Shown: one piece after another, positions 16,184-25,087 of the stretch | Layout: every line of letters starts with the position of its first letter | Numbering within the stretch: the stretch's first letter is position 1 | NCBI GenBank assembly: GCA_963668185.1 | Contig: OY764162.1 | Span: forward strand, 744,001 to 808,000 | From: G963668185 sp963668185 | Lineage (GTDB): Bacteria > Chloroflexota > Dehalococcoidia > Lucifugimonadales > G963668185 | Direction: 5' to 3' | DNA length: 64,000 nt | Position numbers and translations under genes: made by a program | Notes under the pieces: model-generated | Told to the model about the DNA's origin: nothing | The model's input: only the letters and a program-made list of their open reading frames with translations | Databases searched by the model: none

Positions 16184-17446
16184 ATGAAATCTTTGCCGGT
16201 TGGGTGGGCTGTCTTGCTGGGCCTGCTCGCGGTTCTCGCTATGGCGGCAGTCGGCTGCGGTGCCGATGAGGCAGAATCGGAAGCTGACTCCATGGCCGAA
16301 GAGACTGCGGCGACGGGCGATGCGGAAGAGACCGCCACGGAAGAGCCGTCAGAGCCAATGGAGCCGTTCAGGATAGGCGTCATGGAATCGGTCACCGGCC
16401 CGGGCGAGAGCTACGGCACGGTGATGGTCCAGGCCAAGGAGATGGCCGCCGACGAGATCAACGCGGCAGGCGGCATCAACGGGCGAGAGTTGGAACTGAT
16501 CGTCGAAGACTCGAAGTGCGGCGCGCAGGACGCGATCACCGCGTACAACAAGCTGACCGACGTTGACGGCGTGAAGATCATCCTGGGCACCTCCTGCAGC
16601 GGGGCGATGCTCGGCGCGGCGCCCCTGGCCGAAGCGGACGGCGTGATTCTCTTCTCGGCGTCGGCAACCAACCCGGACATAGCCGAGGCGGGCGACTACA
16701 TCTTCCGCACCGCGATAAACGACAACCGGCTCGGCATCGACACGGGCAACGTGCTCTGGGCCGACGGCATACGCACCATAGCCACGATCACCGAGGCGAC
16801 CGACTACGCCGAGGGCGTCAGGCGCACCTCGGTAGCGCAGTTCGAGAAGCGCGGCGGCTCGGTGGTGGCCGAGGAGCGGTACGCGTCCGACGTTACCGAC
16901 TTCCGCAGCCAGCTGACGAAGCTGACGGGCGCGAACCCGGACGCCCTGCACATATCGGCGCAGTCGGAGTTCACCGGCGGCACGATCATCAAGCAGGCGC
17001 GCGAGTTGGGTTACGAGGGGCCGATCTACAGCGAGTCGGTGGCCGTCGGCACGACCGCCCAGGAGATAGCGGGCGACGCGGCCACGGGCGTGAAAGGCAT
17101 CGTACCCAATCCTGACCTGGACACCGAGAAGGGCCAGGAGTTCCTGGCGAACTTCAAGGAGCGCTACGGCTACATCACCCTGTCCTGGTTCCTGGGCTCT
17201 GCCTACGACGACGTGTACATAGCCGCGGAGTGCCTGAAGGAGACCGGCGACGACCAGGACGCGGACGGGTTCCGCGACTGCCTGTACGACATCACCTGGA
17301 GCGGCACGATAGGCGAGAGCTACTCGTTTGACGAAAAGGGCGAGGTCGTCGGCCCGTCCAACGTGGTGGTAGAAGTCCTGCCTACAGACCAGAGGAACGA
17401 CTCCAACCTGGGCTTCAACATTCTGGGCGCGGCTCCAGCCGAGTAG
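16184..17446 (+). CDS. livJ: Branched-chain amino-acid-type ABC transporter, substrate-binding lipoprotein
   Basis: Extracytoplasmic binding protein of the HAAT (LivJ/LivK) family. The signal peptide ends in a lipobox-like AMAAVGC, followed by an acidic, Ser/Thr/Glu-rich tether of about 35 residues. The Peripla_BP_6 fold starts at FRIGVMESVTGPGESYGTVM and shows NAAGGINGRELELIVEDSKC. ATG at 16184 has AAGGAGCG about 8 bp upstream. It heads a five-gene operon with two permeases and two ATPases. Ligand could be branched-chain amino acids, amides or urea; the symbol marks the family position, not a proven substrate. Confidence 0.92.
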   Translation: MKSLPVGWAVLLGLLAVLAMAAVGCGADEAESEADSMAEETAATGDAEETATEEPSEPMEPFRIGVMESVTGPGESYGTVMVQAKEMAADEINAAGGINGRELELIVEDSKCGAQDAITAYNKLTDVDGVKIILGTSCSGAMLGAAPLAEADGVILFSASATNPDIAEAGDYIFRTAINDNRLGIDTGNVLWADGIRTIATITEATDYAEGVRRTSVAQFEKRGGSVVAEERYASDVTDFRSQLTKLTGANPDALHISAQSEFTGGTIIKQARELGYEGPIYSESVAVGTTAQEIAGDAATGVKGIVPNPDLDTEKGQEFLANFKERYGYITLSWFLGSAYDDVYIAAECLKETGDDQDADGFRDCLYDITWSGTIGESYSFDEKGEVVGPSNVVVEVLPTDQRNDSNLGFNILGAAPAE

Positions 17447-17495
17447 CCCCGGGGGAACACTGGAACAGCCGCAAGGGAGCCGTTCCGAGAAGACG

Positions 17496-17543
17496 ACCGG
17501 CCTCCCGCGCCACATCGCCTGCCAGAGCGGCGCGGAGGCCGGT
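17496..17543 (+). other. Strong intercistronic hairpin in the liv operon
   Basis: A 15-bp stem (ACCGGCCTCC with GGAGGCCGGT, then GCGCC with GGCGC, one bulged C) closes a 17-base loop between livJ and livH. No T-run follows, so it is more likely an mRNA stabiliser of the livJ message or a partial terminator than a full terminator. This layout lets the binding protein be made in excess over the permeases. Confidence 0.65.
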
Positions 17544-17588
17544 TCCTGCCCTAAGGACGTTACGAATGCCTACTGACCGGGGTATGCC

Positions 17589-18929
17589 TTGGTAGAGCGT
17601 GTTCTTTCGATTCGCAACAGCCGTACAAACGCCCTTGCCGCGGCGCTGGTCTTCGTGGCCGGGGCATACCTGATCTGGAAGATCTCAGAGTCGCCGGATC
17701 AGGCCGTGCAGTTTGCGTTCAACGGCATCTCCGTCGGGGCCATCTACGCGCTGCTGGCGATGGGGTTCACCATCGTGTACAGCACCGTGTGGTTCTTCGA
17801 TCTGTACTACGGCGCGGCGGCGGCCATCGGGGCGTACGGCGTCTTCTACCTGAGGTCCAAAGAGGCGGCGGGCGCGCTGTACGGCGGGGTCAACAGCCCG
17901 TACGTGAACGCGATGTTCGCGGCGGTCGTCGCCGGAGTGGTGGCGTGGGCGCTTCACGCGGCGTACTTCAACCGGCTGCGCGCCCGATTCGGCGCGAGAA
18001 CGGTGATCGCGGCAGAGGCCGCAGTGGCCGGAGGCGCAGGGGCCTACGCCGGCCTGGTGATGACCTACACGGAGCACATGCACGTCATGCTCAGCCCGGC
18101 GGTAGGCATCGCCGCGGCTGGGACCGTGATCTGGGCGGCGCGCGCGGGCTTCGGGCGCGCGGGCGCGGCTGTGGCGGCGCTCCCGGCGCTGGCCCTCGGC
18201 GGGTACTGCGCGATGCTGATAGCGGGCGCGCCCGGCTCCAAGCTGTACCTGAGTTGGGCCGTCTCGTGCCTGCTGGCCGGGGCCGTTGGGCTTGCGTTCT
18301 ACCGCGGCCTGTACATCTACGTGCGGAGGCGCGCAAGGTCTCCGCAGATAATGCTGGTGGCGTCTTTAGGCATACTGCTGGCGCTGACGGCGGCCACGGC
18401 GATCGTGTTCGACACGGCGGCGCGCCCGCTGCCGGACGCGTTCGGCAGCGAGCCGTGGACGATCCTGGGCGGCAAGATCAAAGGCTTCAACATCTTCACG
18501 CTCGGCGTGGCGATCGTGGGTTTCATCGGGATGCTCTACCTCCTCAAGAAGACGTCCTTCGGCAGAGCCGTTCGGGCCATCGGCGACGATGAAGAGGTCT
18601 CCAAGGTGGTGGGCATCAACACGACGGTCGTGATCGCCATCGTGTTCTTCATCGGCGCGTTCTACGCGGCGGCGGCGGGCGTGCTCAGCGGGCACGACAC
18701 GGCGATCCAGCCGAGGATGGGCCTGCTACTGCTGCTGAAGGGTTGGATAGCGTCGGTCGTAGGCGGCATAGGGAACCTGTACGGCGCGCTCGTCGGTGGA
18801 TTCGCGCTGGGCATGATCGAGCAGTTCGGGATCTGGGACCTCGCGGGCGAGTGGAAGGACGTAATTTCGTTCCTGGCGCTGATCCTGTTCCTGTCCTTCT
18901 GGCCGAAGGGCCTCCTGCCGAGGAAGTAA
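17589..18929 (+). CDS. livH: Branched-chain amino-acid-type ABC permease, LivH-like, enlarged
   Basis: Inner-membrane permease of the LivH family. The family core is split: the N-terminal NGISVGAIYALLAMGFTIVY and GAYGVFYL, and the C-terminal ILVASLGILLALTAAT-like segment, FGRAVRAIGDDEEVSKVVGI and GGIGNLYGALVGGFALGMIE. At 446 residues it is about 150 longer than usual because of an added, very hydrophobic Ala/Gly-rich stretch at roughly residues 110-240. Start is TTG at 17589; the in-frame alternatives are further in. 4 bp before livM. Confidence 0.9.
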   Translation: MVERVLSIRNSRTNALAAALVFVAGAYLIWKISESPDQAVQFAFNGISVGAIYALLAMGFTIVYSTVWFFDLYYGAAAAIGAYGVFYLRSKEAAGALYGGVNSPYVNAMFAAVVAGVVAWALHAAYFNRLRARFGARTVIAAEAAVAGGAGAYAGLVMTYTEHMHVMLSPAVGIAAAGTVIWAARAGFGRAGAAVAALPALALGGYCAMLIAGAPGSKLYLSWAVSCLLAGAVGLAFYRGLYIYVRRRARSPQIMLVASLGILLALTAATAIVFDTAARPLPDAFGSEPWTILGGKIKGFNIFTLGVAIVGFIGMLYLLKKTSFGRAVRAIGDDEEVSKVVGINTTVVIAIVFFIGAFYAAAAGVLSGHDTAIQPRMGLLLLLKGWIASVVGGIGNLYGALVGGFALGMIEQFGIWDLAGEWKDVISFLALILFLSFWPKGLLPRK

Positions 18930-18933
18930 GACA

Positions 18934-19989
18934 GTGAGGAAGCTCCCCATAGCGATGGGCAACGTGCTCGGCCTGGCGAACCCGGAGGGAGGCCTGAAGC
19001 GGCTTGCCGCGGGCAACATCGAGCTATGGGCGAACCTGCTGATTCTTTCCTGGGCCGTCGCCTTCGTGCTCTGGAAGGGACAGGGGTTCGCCGTCACGAT
19101 TGGAACGGTGTTCTGCATTTGGGCGATTCTGGCCGTGAGCCTGAACCTGGTCGTGGGATACACCGGCCTGCTGTCGGTGGCGCACATAGGCTTTTTCGGC
19201 ATCGGCGCGTACACCGTCGCTATTCTCACGTCGGACGCCGCCTACGAGCAGCTTCGCACGGAGGCCATTCCGACGTTCGGCCTGCCGTTCTTCGCCGCGC
19301 TGCCCGTCGGCGTCGCGCTGGGCGGGCTCGCGGCAATCGCGGTCGGTGTGGTCTTCAACAGGTTCCGGGACGACATCTTCGTGCTGGTGTCGTTCGGGTT
19401 TGCCATAATCGCTTTCAACGTGTTCCTGAACTGGCGCACGCTTACCCGCGGGGCGTTTGGCATTCACGAGATCGCGAAGCCCCAGATCGGCAATTGGGTA
19501 TTCGACGGCGAGTTGGAGTTCCTGGCGCTGGTGGCATTCTTCCTCCTGCTCGTCGTGCTGGTGTGCTGGTTCATTGTGACGACGTCGTTTGGCCGCGTGC
19601 TGACGGCCATAAGGGAAGACGAGCAGGCAACCGAGGTGTTCGGCTACCAGGTGACGCATTACAAGTTGGCGGTGTGGGTGCTCTCCGCCATGATGGCGGC
19701 GCTTGCGGGCGGATTCTTCGCAAGCTGGACGACGTTCATAGACCCGAACTCGTTCATCCTGCTCGAATCCATGCTCCTGGTCTCGATAGTCATCATGGGA
19801 GGCCTGGCGACCATCTGGGGCTCCCTGCTCGGGGCCATGGCCTTCGTCCTGCTGGAAGAAGGGATGCGCTTCATCCCATTCCTGCCGACGGAGTACGTGG
19901 GGCAGGCCCGTCAAGTCGTGCTGGGCGTCCTGCTGGTGCTGCTGATGCTGTTCAGGCCGCAGGGCCTCGTGGGGAGGTACAGGCTGTGA
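18934..19989 (+). CDS. livM: Branched-chain amino-acid-type ABC permease, LivM-like
   Basis: Second membrane subunit of the transporter. LivM hallmarks are AILAVSLNLVVGYTGLLSVAHIGFFGIGAY, split here as SLNLVVGYTGLLSVAHIGFF, then FGRVLTAIREDEQATEVFGY (the EAA-like loop that contacts the ATPase) and GGLATIWGSLLGAMAFVLLE. About ten hydrophobic segments over 351 residues. GTG at 18934 with AGGAAG in the end of livH as ribosome binding site. Its stop overlaps the livG start by 4 bp (GTGA). Confidence 0.93.
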   Translation: MRKLPIAMGNVLGLANPEGGLKRLAAGNIELWANLLILSWAVAFVLWKGQGFAVTIGTVFCIWAILAVSLNLVVGYTGLLSVAHIGFFGIGAYTVAILTSDAAYEQLRTEAIPTFGLPFFAALPVGVALGGLAAIAVGVVFNRFRDDIFVLVSFGFAIIAFNVFLNWRTLTRGAFGIHEIAKPQIGNWVFDGELEFLALVAFFLLLVVLVCWFIVTTSFGRVLTAIREDEQATEVFGYQVTHYKLAVWVLSAMMAALAGGFFASWTTFIDPNSFILLESMLLVSIVIMGGLATIWGSLLGAMAFVLLEEGMRFIPFLPTEYVGQARQVVLGVLLVLLMLFRPQGLVGRYRL

Positions 19990-20747
19990 GCGCCGAAACT
20001 CACTCGACCGGCCAGTCCTTCGCCATCGAGACCGACGGCGTCACTAAGCTGTTCGACGCCGTCAGGGCGGTGGACGAACTGTCGATCGCGATACCCAGGG
20101 AAGGCATGACGAGCGTGATCGGCCCGAACGGGTCCGGCAAGTCCACGCTCATCAACCTGCTGAGCGGAATACTGCCGCTGGACGGCGGCATGGTCATCAT
20201 CGACGGGGTCGGCCTCAGGGTTGTGCACGCCCACGAGACGCCGGACCACGGCATCACCCGTACCTTCCAGGACGTGCGGCTATTCGACCAGATCAGCGTC
20301 TGGGACAACATCATGGTAGTCCTCACGGAGCGCAGCCTGCTCGGAGCGCTGATCGAGCGCGTTCGCCCGCACTACAGGACGCGGGCGCGGGACATCCTCG
20401 AAGCGGTCGGCATGTGGGACAAGCGGGACGCGCTGGCGATGAACCTGTCTTACGGGCAGCGCAAGCTGCTGGAGATCGGGCGCGCGATGGCGATGGACAT
20501 GCAGACGTACCTGTTCGACGAGCCGTTCGCGGGCCTCTTCCCCCAGATGCTCGAGAGCGTGAAGGACATAATGAAGGGCATGAGGGACGAGGGCCGGACG
20601 ATCCTGTTCATCTCCCACAACATGGACATCGTGAGAGAGATGGCGGACCACCTGATAGTCCTGGACAGCGGCAAGCTGCTTGTGGAAGGTGAGGTGGAGG
20701 AGGTGCTTGCCAGACCTGAGGTCATTGACGCGTATCTGGGAGTTTAG
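19986..20747 (+). CDS. livG: ABC transporter ATP-binding protein, LivG-like
   Basis: Cytoplasmic ATPase subunit. Walker A is GPNGSGKSTLINLLSG, the LivG-specific region HGITRTFQDVRLFDQISVWDN follows, the signature is LSYGQRKLLEIGRAMAM and Walker B MQTYLFDEPFAGLFPQ. GTG at 19986 overlaps the livM stop (GTGA), implying translational coupling. The signature reads LSYGQ rather than LSGGQ, as in many LivG proteins. 253 residues, normal length. Confidence 0.93.
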   Translation: MSAETHSTGQSFAIETDGVTKLFDAVRAVDELSIAIPREGMTSVIGPNGSGKSTLINLLSGILPLDGGMVIIDGVGLRVVHAHETPDHGITRTFQDVRLFDQISVWDNIMVVLTERSLLGALIERVRPHYRTRARDILEAVGMWDKRDALAMNLSYGQRKLLEIGRAMAMDMQTYLFDEPFAGLFPQMLESVKDIMKGMRDEGRTILFISHNMDIVREMADHLIVLDSGKLLVEGEVEEVLARPEVIDAYLGV

Positions 20748-20771
20748 GCGGTCGTTCGCGGGACGAGGCCA

Positions 20772-21563
20772 ATGCAGCAAGACAACCTACAGGACGAATC
20801 CGGGAATGGCGCGGCGCCGTTGCTTGAGCTTGCGGGCGTCTCCGTGCGGTACGGCGCGGTGTCGGCGCTGGAGGACGTTTCGCTGGGAGTACGGTCGGGC
20901 GAGGTCGTGGCGGTGATGGGACCGAACGGCGCGGGCAAGTCCACAGTCCTCAAGGCTATCATGGGACTCGCGCCGGTGGTCGCGGGCCGCGTGTACTGGC
21001 GGCAGGAGTTGCTGGCCGCGGAGACGCACGAGATCGTCAAGGAAGGCATTTCGTTCGTGCCGCAGGGAAGGCGGCTGTTCACGCACCTGACGATCGAAGA
21101 GAACCTGGAGATGGGCTGCCTCTACGTGAACGACAAGGCCGAGAGACAGCGCCGCATGGACTCGGTGATGGAACTGTTCCCTATCCTGCATGAGAAGCGG
21201 CGCGACATGGCAAGCCAGATGTCGGGCGGCCAGCAGCAGATGCTCGCGCTTGGGCGCGGCCTCATGGCCAGCCCGGAAGTGCTGCTTCTGGACGAGCCGA
21301 CTCTGGGGCTCGCGCCCATCGTGGTCAAGGAAGTGTTCAGGATGGTCTCGCTCATCGGCGAGAGGCTTGGCACGACGATCCTGATCGTGGAGCACAACAT
21401 CAAGGGCGCCCTGGACATAGTGGACAGGGCGTACATCCTGGACATGGGCCGCCTTGTGTTCGAAGGCAGCCCCGAAGAGGTCCAGTCCACCAACATTCTG
21501 ACCGAGGTGTTCCTGGGGAAGGTCAATGTCGAGACCCCCGGCGCCGCGAGCGTTGCCGAATAG
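20772..21563 (+). CDS. livF: ABC transporter ATP-binding protein, LivF-like
   Basis: Second ATPase of the transporter. Walker A GPNGAGKSTVLKAIMGL, the LivF block KEGISFVPQGRRLFTHLTIE, signature MSGGQQQMLALGRGLMASPE and Walker B VLLLDEPTLGLAPIVVKE. 263 residues with ATG at 20772; the first 17 residues are a polar extension before the domain. Ends the livJHMGF set; the MMPL gene follows after 24 bp and could share the transcript. Confidence 0.94.
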   Translation: MQQDNLQDESGNGAAPLLELAGVSVRYGAVSALEDVSLGVRSGEVVAVMGPNGAGKSTVLKAIMGLAPVVAGRVYWRQELLAAETHEIVKEGISFVPQGRRLFTHLTIEENLEMGCLYVNDKAERQRRMDSVMELFPILHEKRRDMASQMSGGQQQMLALGRGLMASPEVLLLDEPTLGLAPIVVKEVFRMVSLIGERLGTTILIVEHNIKGALDIVDRAYILDMGRLVFEGSPEEVQSTNILTEVFLGKVNVETPGAASVAE

Positions 21564-21587
21564 TGACCGGCGGAAGCGAGGACTCTC

Positions 21588-23876
21588 TTGACTGAGCGAC
21601 TGGCGCGATTGAGCGCGAAAAGGCCGTGGATCACAATCGCAATCTGGGGCGTGCTCGTCGTCCTCGGGCTGGGAATCGTCGGCAGGCTGCTGGACAGCGC
21701 GACGACGACCGATTTCCGGCTTGCGGGCCGGTACGAGTCCGAGCGGGCGAGCGCGCTGCTCGCGGACAAACTGCGTGGGCCGGAGAAGGCGAACGAGATA
21801 GTCATCGTGCAGTCGCCGACTCTGACGGTGGAAGACGAGGCGTTCCGCGAGAAGGTCGAGAGCCTTCACGCTGAGATAACCGCTCTTGGCGCGGAGACCG
21901 TCTCGGGCGGCTTCAACGATTCGCCGTTCCTGTACCACTACTACCAGGCGGTCGAGGCCGGGCCTCTCCTTACCCCGGAGCAGCAGGCCCTGCTGTTTCC
22001 CCTGCTCGTGTCGGAGGACCGGAACACCGCCCTCATGCACTACACGCTCGCCGGCACGGTGCAGGAGGCCACGGAGAGGGTCGAGGCCCTGTTCCACATC
22101 GCGGAAGAGGCCGACGGCGTGGACGGCTTCCGGGTACTCATAGGCGGGGACGCGAGCGTCGCCTTTGAGCAGAACGAACTGGCGACGCACGACCTGGAGA
22201 GGGGCGAACGGTTCGGCGTTCCCGTCGCGCTGCTCGTCCTGCTCCTGCTGTTCGGCGCCGTCGTGGCCACCCTGCTGCCGCTGGGGCTTGCGATCGTCTC
22301 GATCGTGGTCGCCCTTGCCGCGGTGGCGCTTGTCGGCCAGGTCAACCAGCTGGTCTTCTTCGTGACGCTGATGGTGGTCATGATCGGCCTTGCGGTGGGC
22401 ATAGACTACGCGCTCCTGATAGTGTCCCGGTTCAAGGAGGAGCTGGGGCACGGCCTCGACCCAAAGGACGCGGTGGCGAGGACGGGCAACACGGCCGGCC
22501 GCACCGTGTTCTTCAGCGGCGCGACGGTCGTGCTGGCGCTGGTCGGGCTGCTGATCGTGCCAGCGTCCTTCTACCAGTCGCTGGCTCTCGGCGCGATCTT
22601 CGTCGTGATCGCCTCGCTTGCGGCCACGCTGACGCTGCTGCCGGCCGTCCTCGCGCTCCTCGGCCCGCGCGTGGACCTGCTGACCGTGCCGTTCCTGACG
22701 AGGTTCGCGCTCAAAAGCCCGGAGGCGACCGAGCAGGGATTCTGGGAGGCGATCACCAGGGCCGTGACACGATGGCCGGTCGTGAGCATTCTCGCGATCG
22801 GCGTTCCGATGATCGTGGTCACGCTCTTCTACTTCAACATCGGCGCGCTGGGAATCGACGGCATAAAGACCGGCCTCAACGACGTCAACACCTACCCGGA
22901 CAGCGCGAGGACCAAGGAAGCGTTCGTCATCTTCAAAGAGGAGTTCTCGCAGGGAGAGGTCAGCCCCGCAGGATTCCTGAGCCCGGCGGAGATAGTCGTC
23001 GATGGCGACGTGAGCGACCCGCTTGTTTCCGAGGCCATTGGAAGGCTGCAAGGGCTGATCTTCGCCTCGCCGGACTTTCCGGTGCCGCCGGAGTTGACCG
23101 TCAACGAAGCGGGCGACCTCGCGCTGCTGACGCTGCCCTTCCCCGGTGAGTCCACGAGCAGGCAGGCGACGGCGCACGTGGAAACGCTGCGCGAGGAGCT
23201 GATCCCGGCGGCTTTCGACGACAGCGTGCCCGCCGAGGTGTACGTGGGAGGGCTGTCCGCCGAGTCCGCGGACTTCTACGGCATCGTCACGGTTTATACG
23301 CCCATCGTGTTTGTGTTCGTGCTGGGGCTCAGCTTCCTCATTCTCATGATGGTCTTCCGGTCTATCGTCATTCCGATCAAGGCCATCCTGATGAACCTTC
23401 TCTCGGTCGGCGCGACCTACGGGCTGCTGGTGCTGGTGTTCCAGAAGGGGTTCGGCGCGGACCTGCTCGGATTCGACCGGGCGGAGGTGATCGACGCCTG
23501 GCTGCCGCTGTTCCTGTTCACGATCCTGTTCGGGCTGTCGATGGACTACCACGTGTTCCTGCTGAGCCGCATCAGGGAACGCTACGACGAGACGGAGAAC
23601 AACACGGAGGCGGTCGCGTACGGACTGCGCTCGACCGCGGGCATCATCACCGGGGCGGCGCTCATAATGGTCGTGGTGTTCGGGGCGTTCGCCACCGGAG
23701 AGACGATAGTGAACCAGCTCATGGGGTTCGGGCTGGCTATCGCGGTGTTCCTGGACGCTACGCTGGTACGGTCTGTCCTTGTTCCTGCTAGCATGGAGGT
23801 ACTGGGCAGGGGCAACTGGTACCTGCCGCCGTTCCTCCGCTGGCTTCCAGACCTGCGAGTGGAGGCGGACGATTAG
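21588..23876 (+). CDS. MMPL/RND-family transporter
   Basis: Large membrane exporter of the MmpL/HAE2 branch of the RND superfamily, which in other bacteria moves lipids or hydrophobic compounds. Two homologous halves are seen, each with one segment, an external domain and a block of five membrane segments. Signature sites are GLAVGIDYALLIVSRFKEEL in the first half and FGLSMDYHVFLLSRIRERYD in the second. 762 residues, typical length. TTG start at 21588. Between the liv operon and the MpaB-like gene, all on the plus strand; substrate unknown. Confidence 0.92.
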   Translation: MTERLARLSAKRPWITIAIWGVLVVLGLGIVGRLLDSATTTDFRLAGRYESERASALLADKLRGPEKANEIVIVQSPTLTVEDEAFREKVESLHAEITALGAETVSGGFNDSPFLYHYYQAVEAGPLLTPEQQALLFPLLVSEDRNTALMHYTLAGTVQEATERVEALFHIAEEADGVDGFRVLIGGDASVAFEQNELATHDLERGERFGVPVALLVLLLLFGAVVATLLPLGLAIVSIVVALAAVALVGQVNQLVFFVTLMVVMIGLAVGIDYALLIVSRFKEELGHGLDPKDAVARTGNTAGRTVFFSGATVVLALVGLLIVPASFYQSLALGAIFVVIASLAATLTLLPAVLALLGPRVDLLTVPFLTRFALKSPEATEQGFWEAITRAVTRWPVVSILAIGVPMIVVTLFYFNIGALGIDGIKTGLNDVNTYPDSARTKEAFVIFKEEFSQGEVSPAGFLSPAEIVVDGDVSDPLVSEAIGRLQGLIFASPDFPVPPELTVNEAGDLALLTLPFPGESTSRQATAHVETLREELIPAAFDDSVPAEVYVGGLSAESADFYGIVTVYTPIVFVFVLGLSFLILMMVFRSIVIPIKAILMNLLSVGATYGLLVLVFQKGFGADLLGFDRAEVIDAWLPLFLFTILFGLSMDYHVFLLSRIRERYDETENNTEAVAYGLRSTAGIITGAALIMVVVFGAFATGETIVNQLMGFGLAIAVFLDATLVRSVLVPASMEVLGRGNWYLPPFLRWLPDLRVEADD

Positions 23877-23894
23877 GCTCAGCGCGAGCGGAAG

Positions 23895-25064
23895 ATGATC
23901 GTACCGACTGACTACATACAGGGTTACGCCAAAGCCCGCGCTTTGAACCCCGAACTTGCGGAAAACTACATCGCCCACACCACGGTTGGGGACCCGGTAG
24001 CGGACGACATGCTCGAAGACCTCGCTCCTCTTGGGCCTTCCAAGCTGAGCGAACTCATCGAGACCGGCATGGAGGCGCAAGAGAAGTCGGACCTCGAGAG
24101 CTTGCCGGCCAGCGCGCGCGCCTTCTTCGAGTCGTGCGAGGCGGTCCCGGACTGGGTGGACGTAGCGGCGTTCGCTCCGGGCACCCGCATGTTCTACCGC
24201 AGCTCCAAGCTGGTCCTGGGCGCGATGGTCGGCGGGACGCTGGTGGAGGGCTTCTCCACGAACATCGCCAAGTCGTTCTTCATCACCGGCAGGCTGCGAG
24301 ACCAGGGCGTGAGGCGGCTCAAGCAGAACAACCGCCACATGGTGGAGATATTCCTGCCGTATGGCCTGGACCGCCAGGGCGACGGCTGGAAGCTGTCGGT
24401 CAGGGTGCGGCTCGTGCACGCGATGGTCCGGCGGCTTCTCTATAGCTCGGACGACTGGGACGTCGAGGCGTGGGGAACCCCGGTCAGCGCCGCTCACGTG
24501 GGATTCGCGATCACCGCCTTCTCGGCGAGGCTTCTGAGGCACCTGAAGAGCCTGGGAGCCAAGTTCGATGAAGAGGAGAGCGCGGCATTCATGGCCGTGT
24601 GGCGCTATTCCGGGTACTTGATGGGGATCCCTGAAACGATTCTCTTCGAAGATGAGGAAAGCGCGCTCGAACTGTTCCGGATCGGAGGGTTGTGCGAGCC
24701 GTCGCCCGATTTCGAGTCGATTTCCATGGCGAACGCGCTGGTGCACTCCGCTCCCCTGATCGCCGGAGTCACCGACTCCGACGGCCGCAAACAGCTGGCG
24801 AGCTACGTGTTCCGCGTGTCCCGCGCGCTCATCGGCCCCGCTTTGGCGAACGATTTGAAGTACCCGCGTTATCCGACGATTGGCGTGCTGTGGTGGTTCC
24901 GAATGCAGAACCGCTACGACGCTCTTATGAACAGGCTGTTCAAGAGCAGGGTGCAGAACAACAACAAGATGACGGCGCTGCTGGACGTTTCCATCTTCGA
25001 CGAGGAAGGCATCACGTACAGGATGCCCGACCACGTACACGCGGAAGAGTCGAGCCGGTGGTGA
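23895..25064 (+). CDS. MpaB/latex-clearing-protein-like oxygenase (DUF2236)
   Basis: Resembles the DUF2236 family that includes heme-dependent latex clearing protein (Lcp) and MpaB. The family core is KLSVRVRLVHAMVRRLL, with the Arg-x-x-x-His pattern around the likely heme-ligand histidine, and later RYSGYLMGIPETILFEDEES and MANALVHSAPLIAG. No signal peptide, unlike secreted Lcp, so a cytoplasmic or membrane-associated oxygenase is more likely. 389 residues, ATG at 23895. Co-directional with the transporter before it and the peptidase after it. Substrate unknown. Confidence 0.82.
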   Translation: MIVPTDYIQGYAKARALNPELAENYIAHTTVGDPVADDMLEDLAPLGPSKLSELIETGMEAQEKSDLESLPASARAFFESCEAVPDWVDVAAFAPGTRMFYRSSKLVLGAMVGGTLVEGFSTNIAKSFFITGRLRDQGVRRLKQNNRHMVEIFLPYGLDRQGDGWKLSVRVRLVHAMVRRLLYSSDDWDVEAWGTPVSAAHVGFAITAFSARLLRHLKSLGAKFDEEESAAFMAVWRYSGYLMGIPETILFEDEESALELFRIGGLCEPSPDFESISMANALVHSAPLIAGVTDSDGRKQLASYVFRVSRALIGPALANDLKYPRYPTIGVLWWFRMQNRYDALMNRLFKSRVQNNNKMTALLDVSIFDEEGITYRMPDHVHAEESSRW

Positions 25065-25087
25065 TTCGGAAGCGGAGGTAGTTCCTA

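Noticed and set aside
19026..19985. Upstream extension of the livG frame by 320 codons inside livM
   Set aside because: The extra translation is Arg/Gly-rich nonsense; LivM motifs are in the other frame and a GTGA overlap start fits livG.
20787..25040. A 1417-codon open frame on the minus strand opposite livF, the MMPL gene and the MpaB-like gene
   Set aside because: It is antisense to three genes with clear family motifs, has a low-complexity Arg/His/Gln-rich translation typical of GC-rich shadow frames, and shows no domain.
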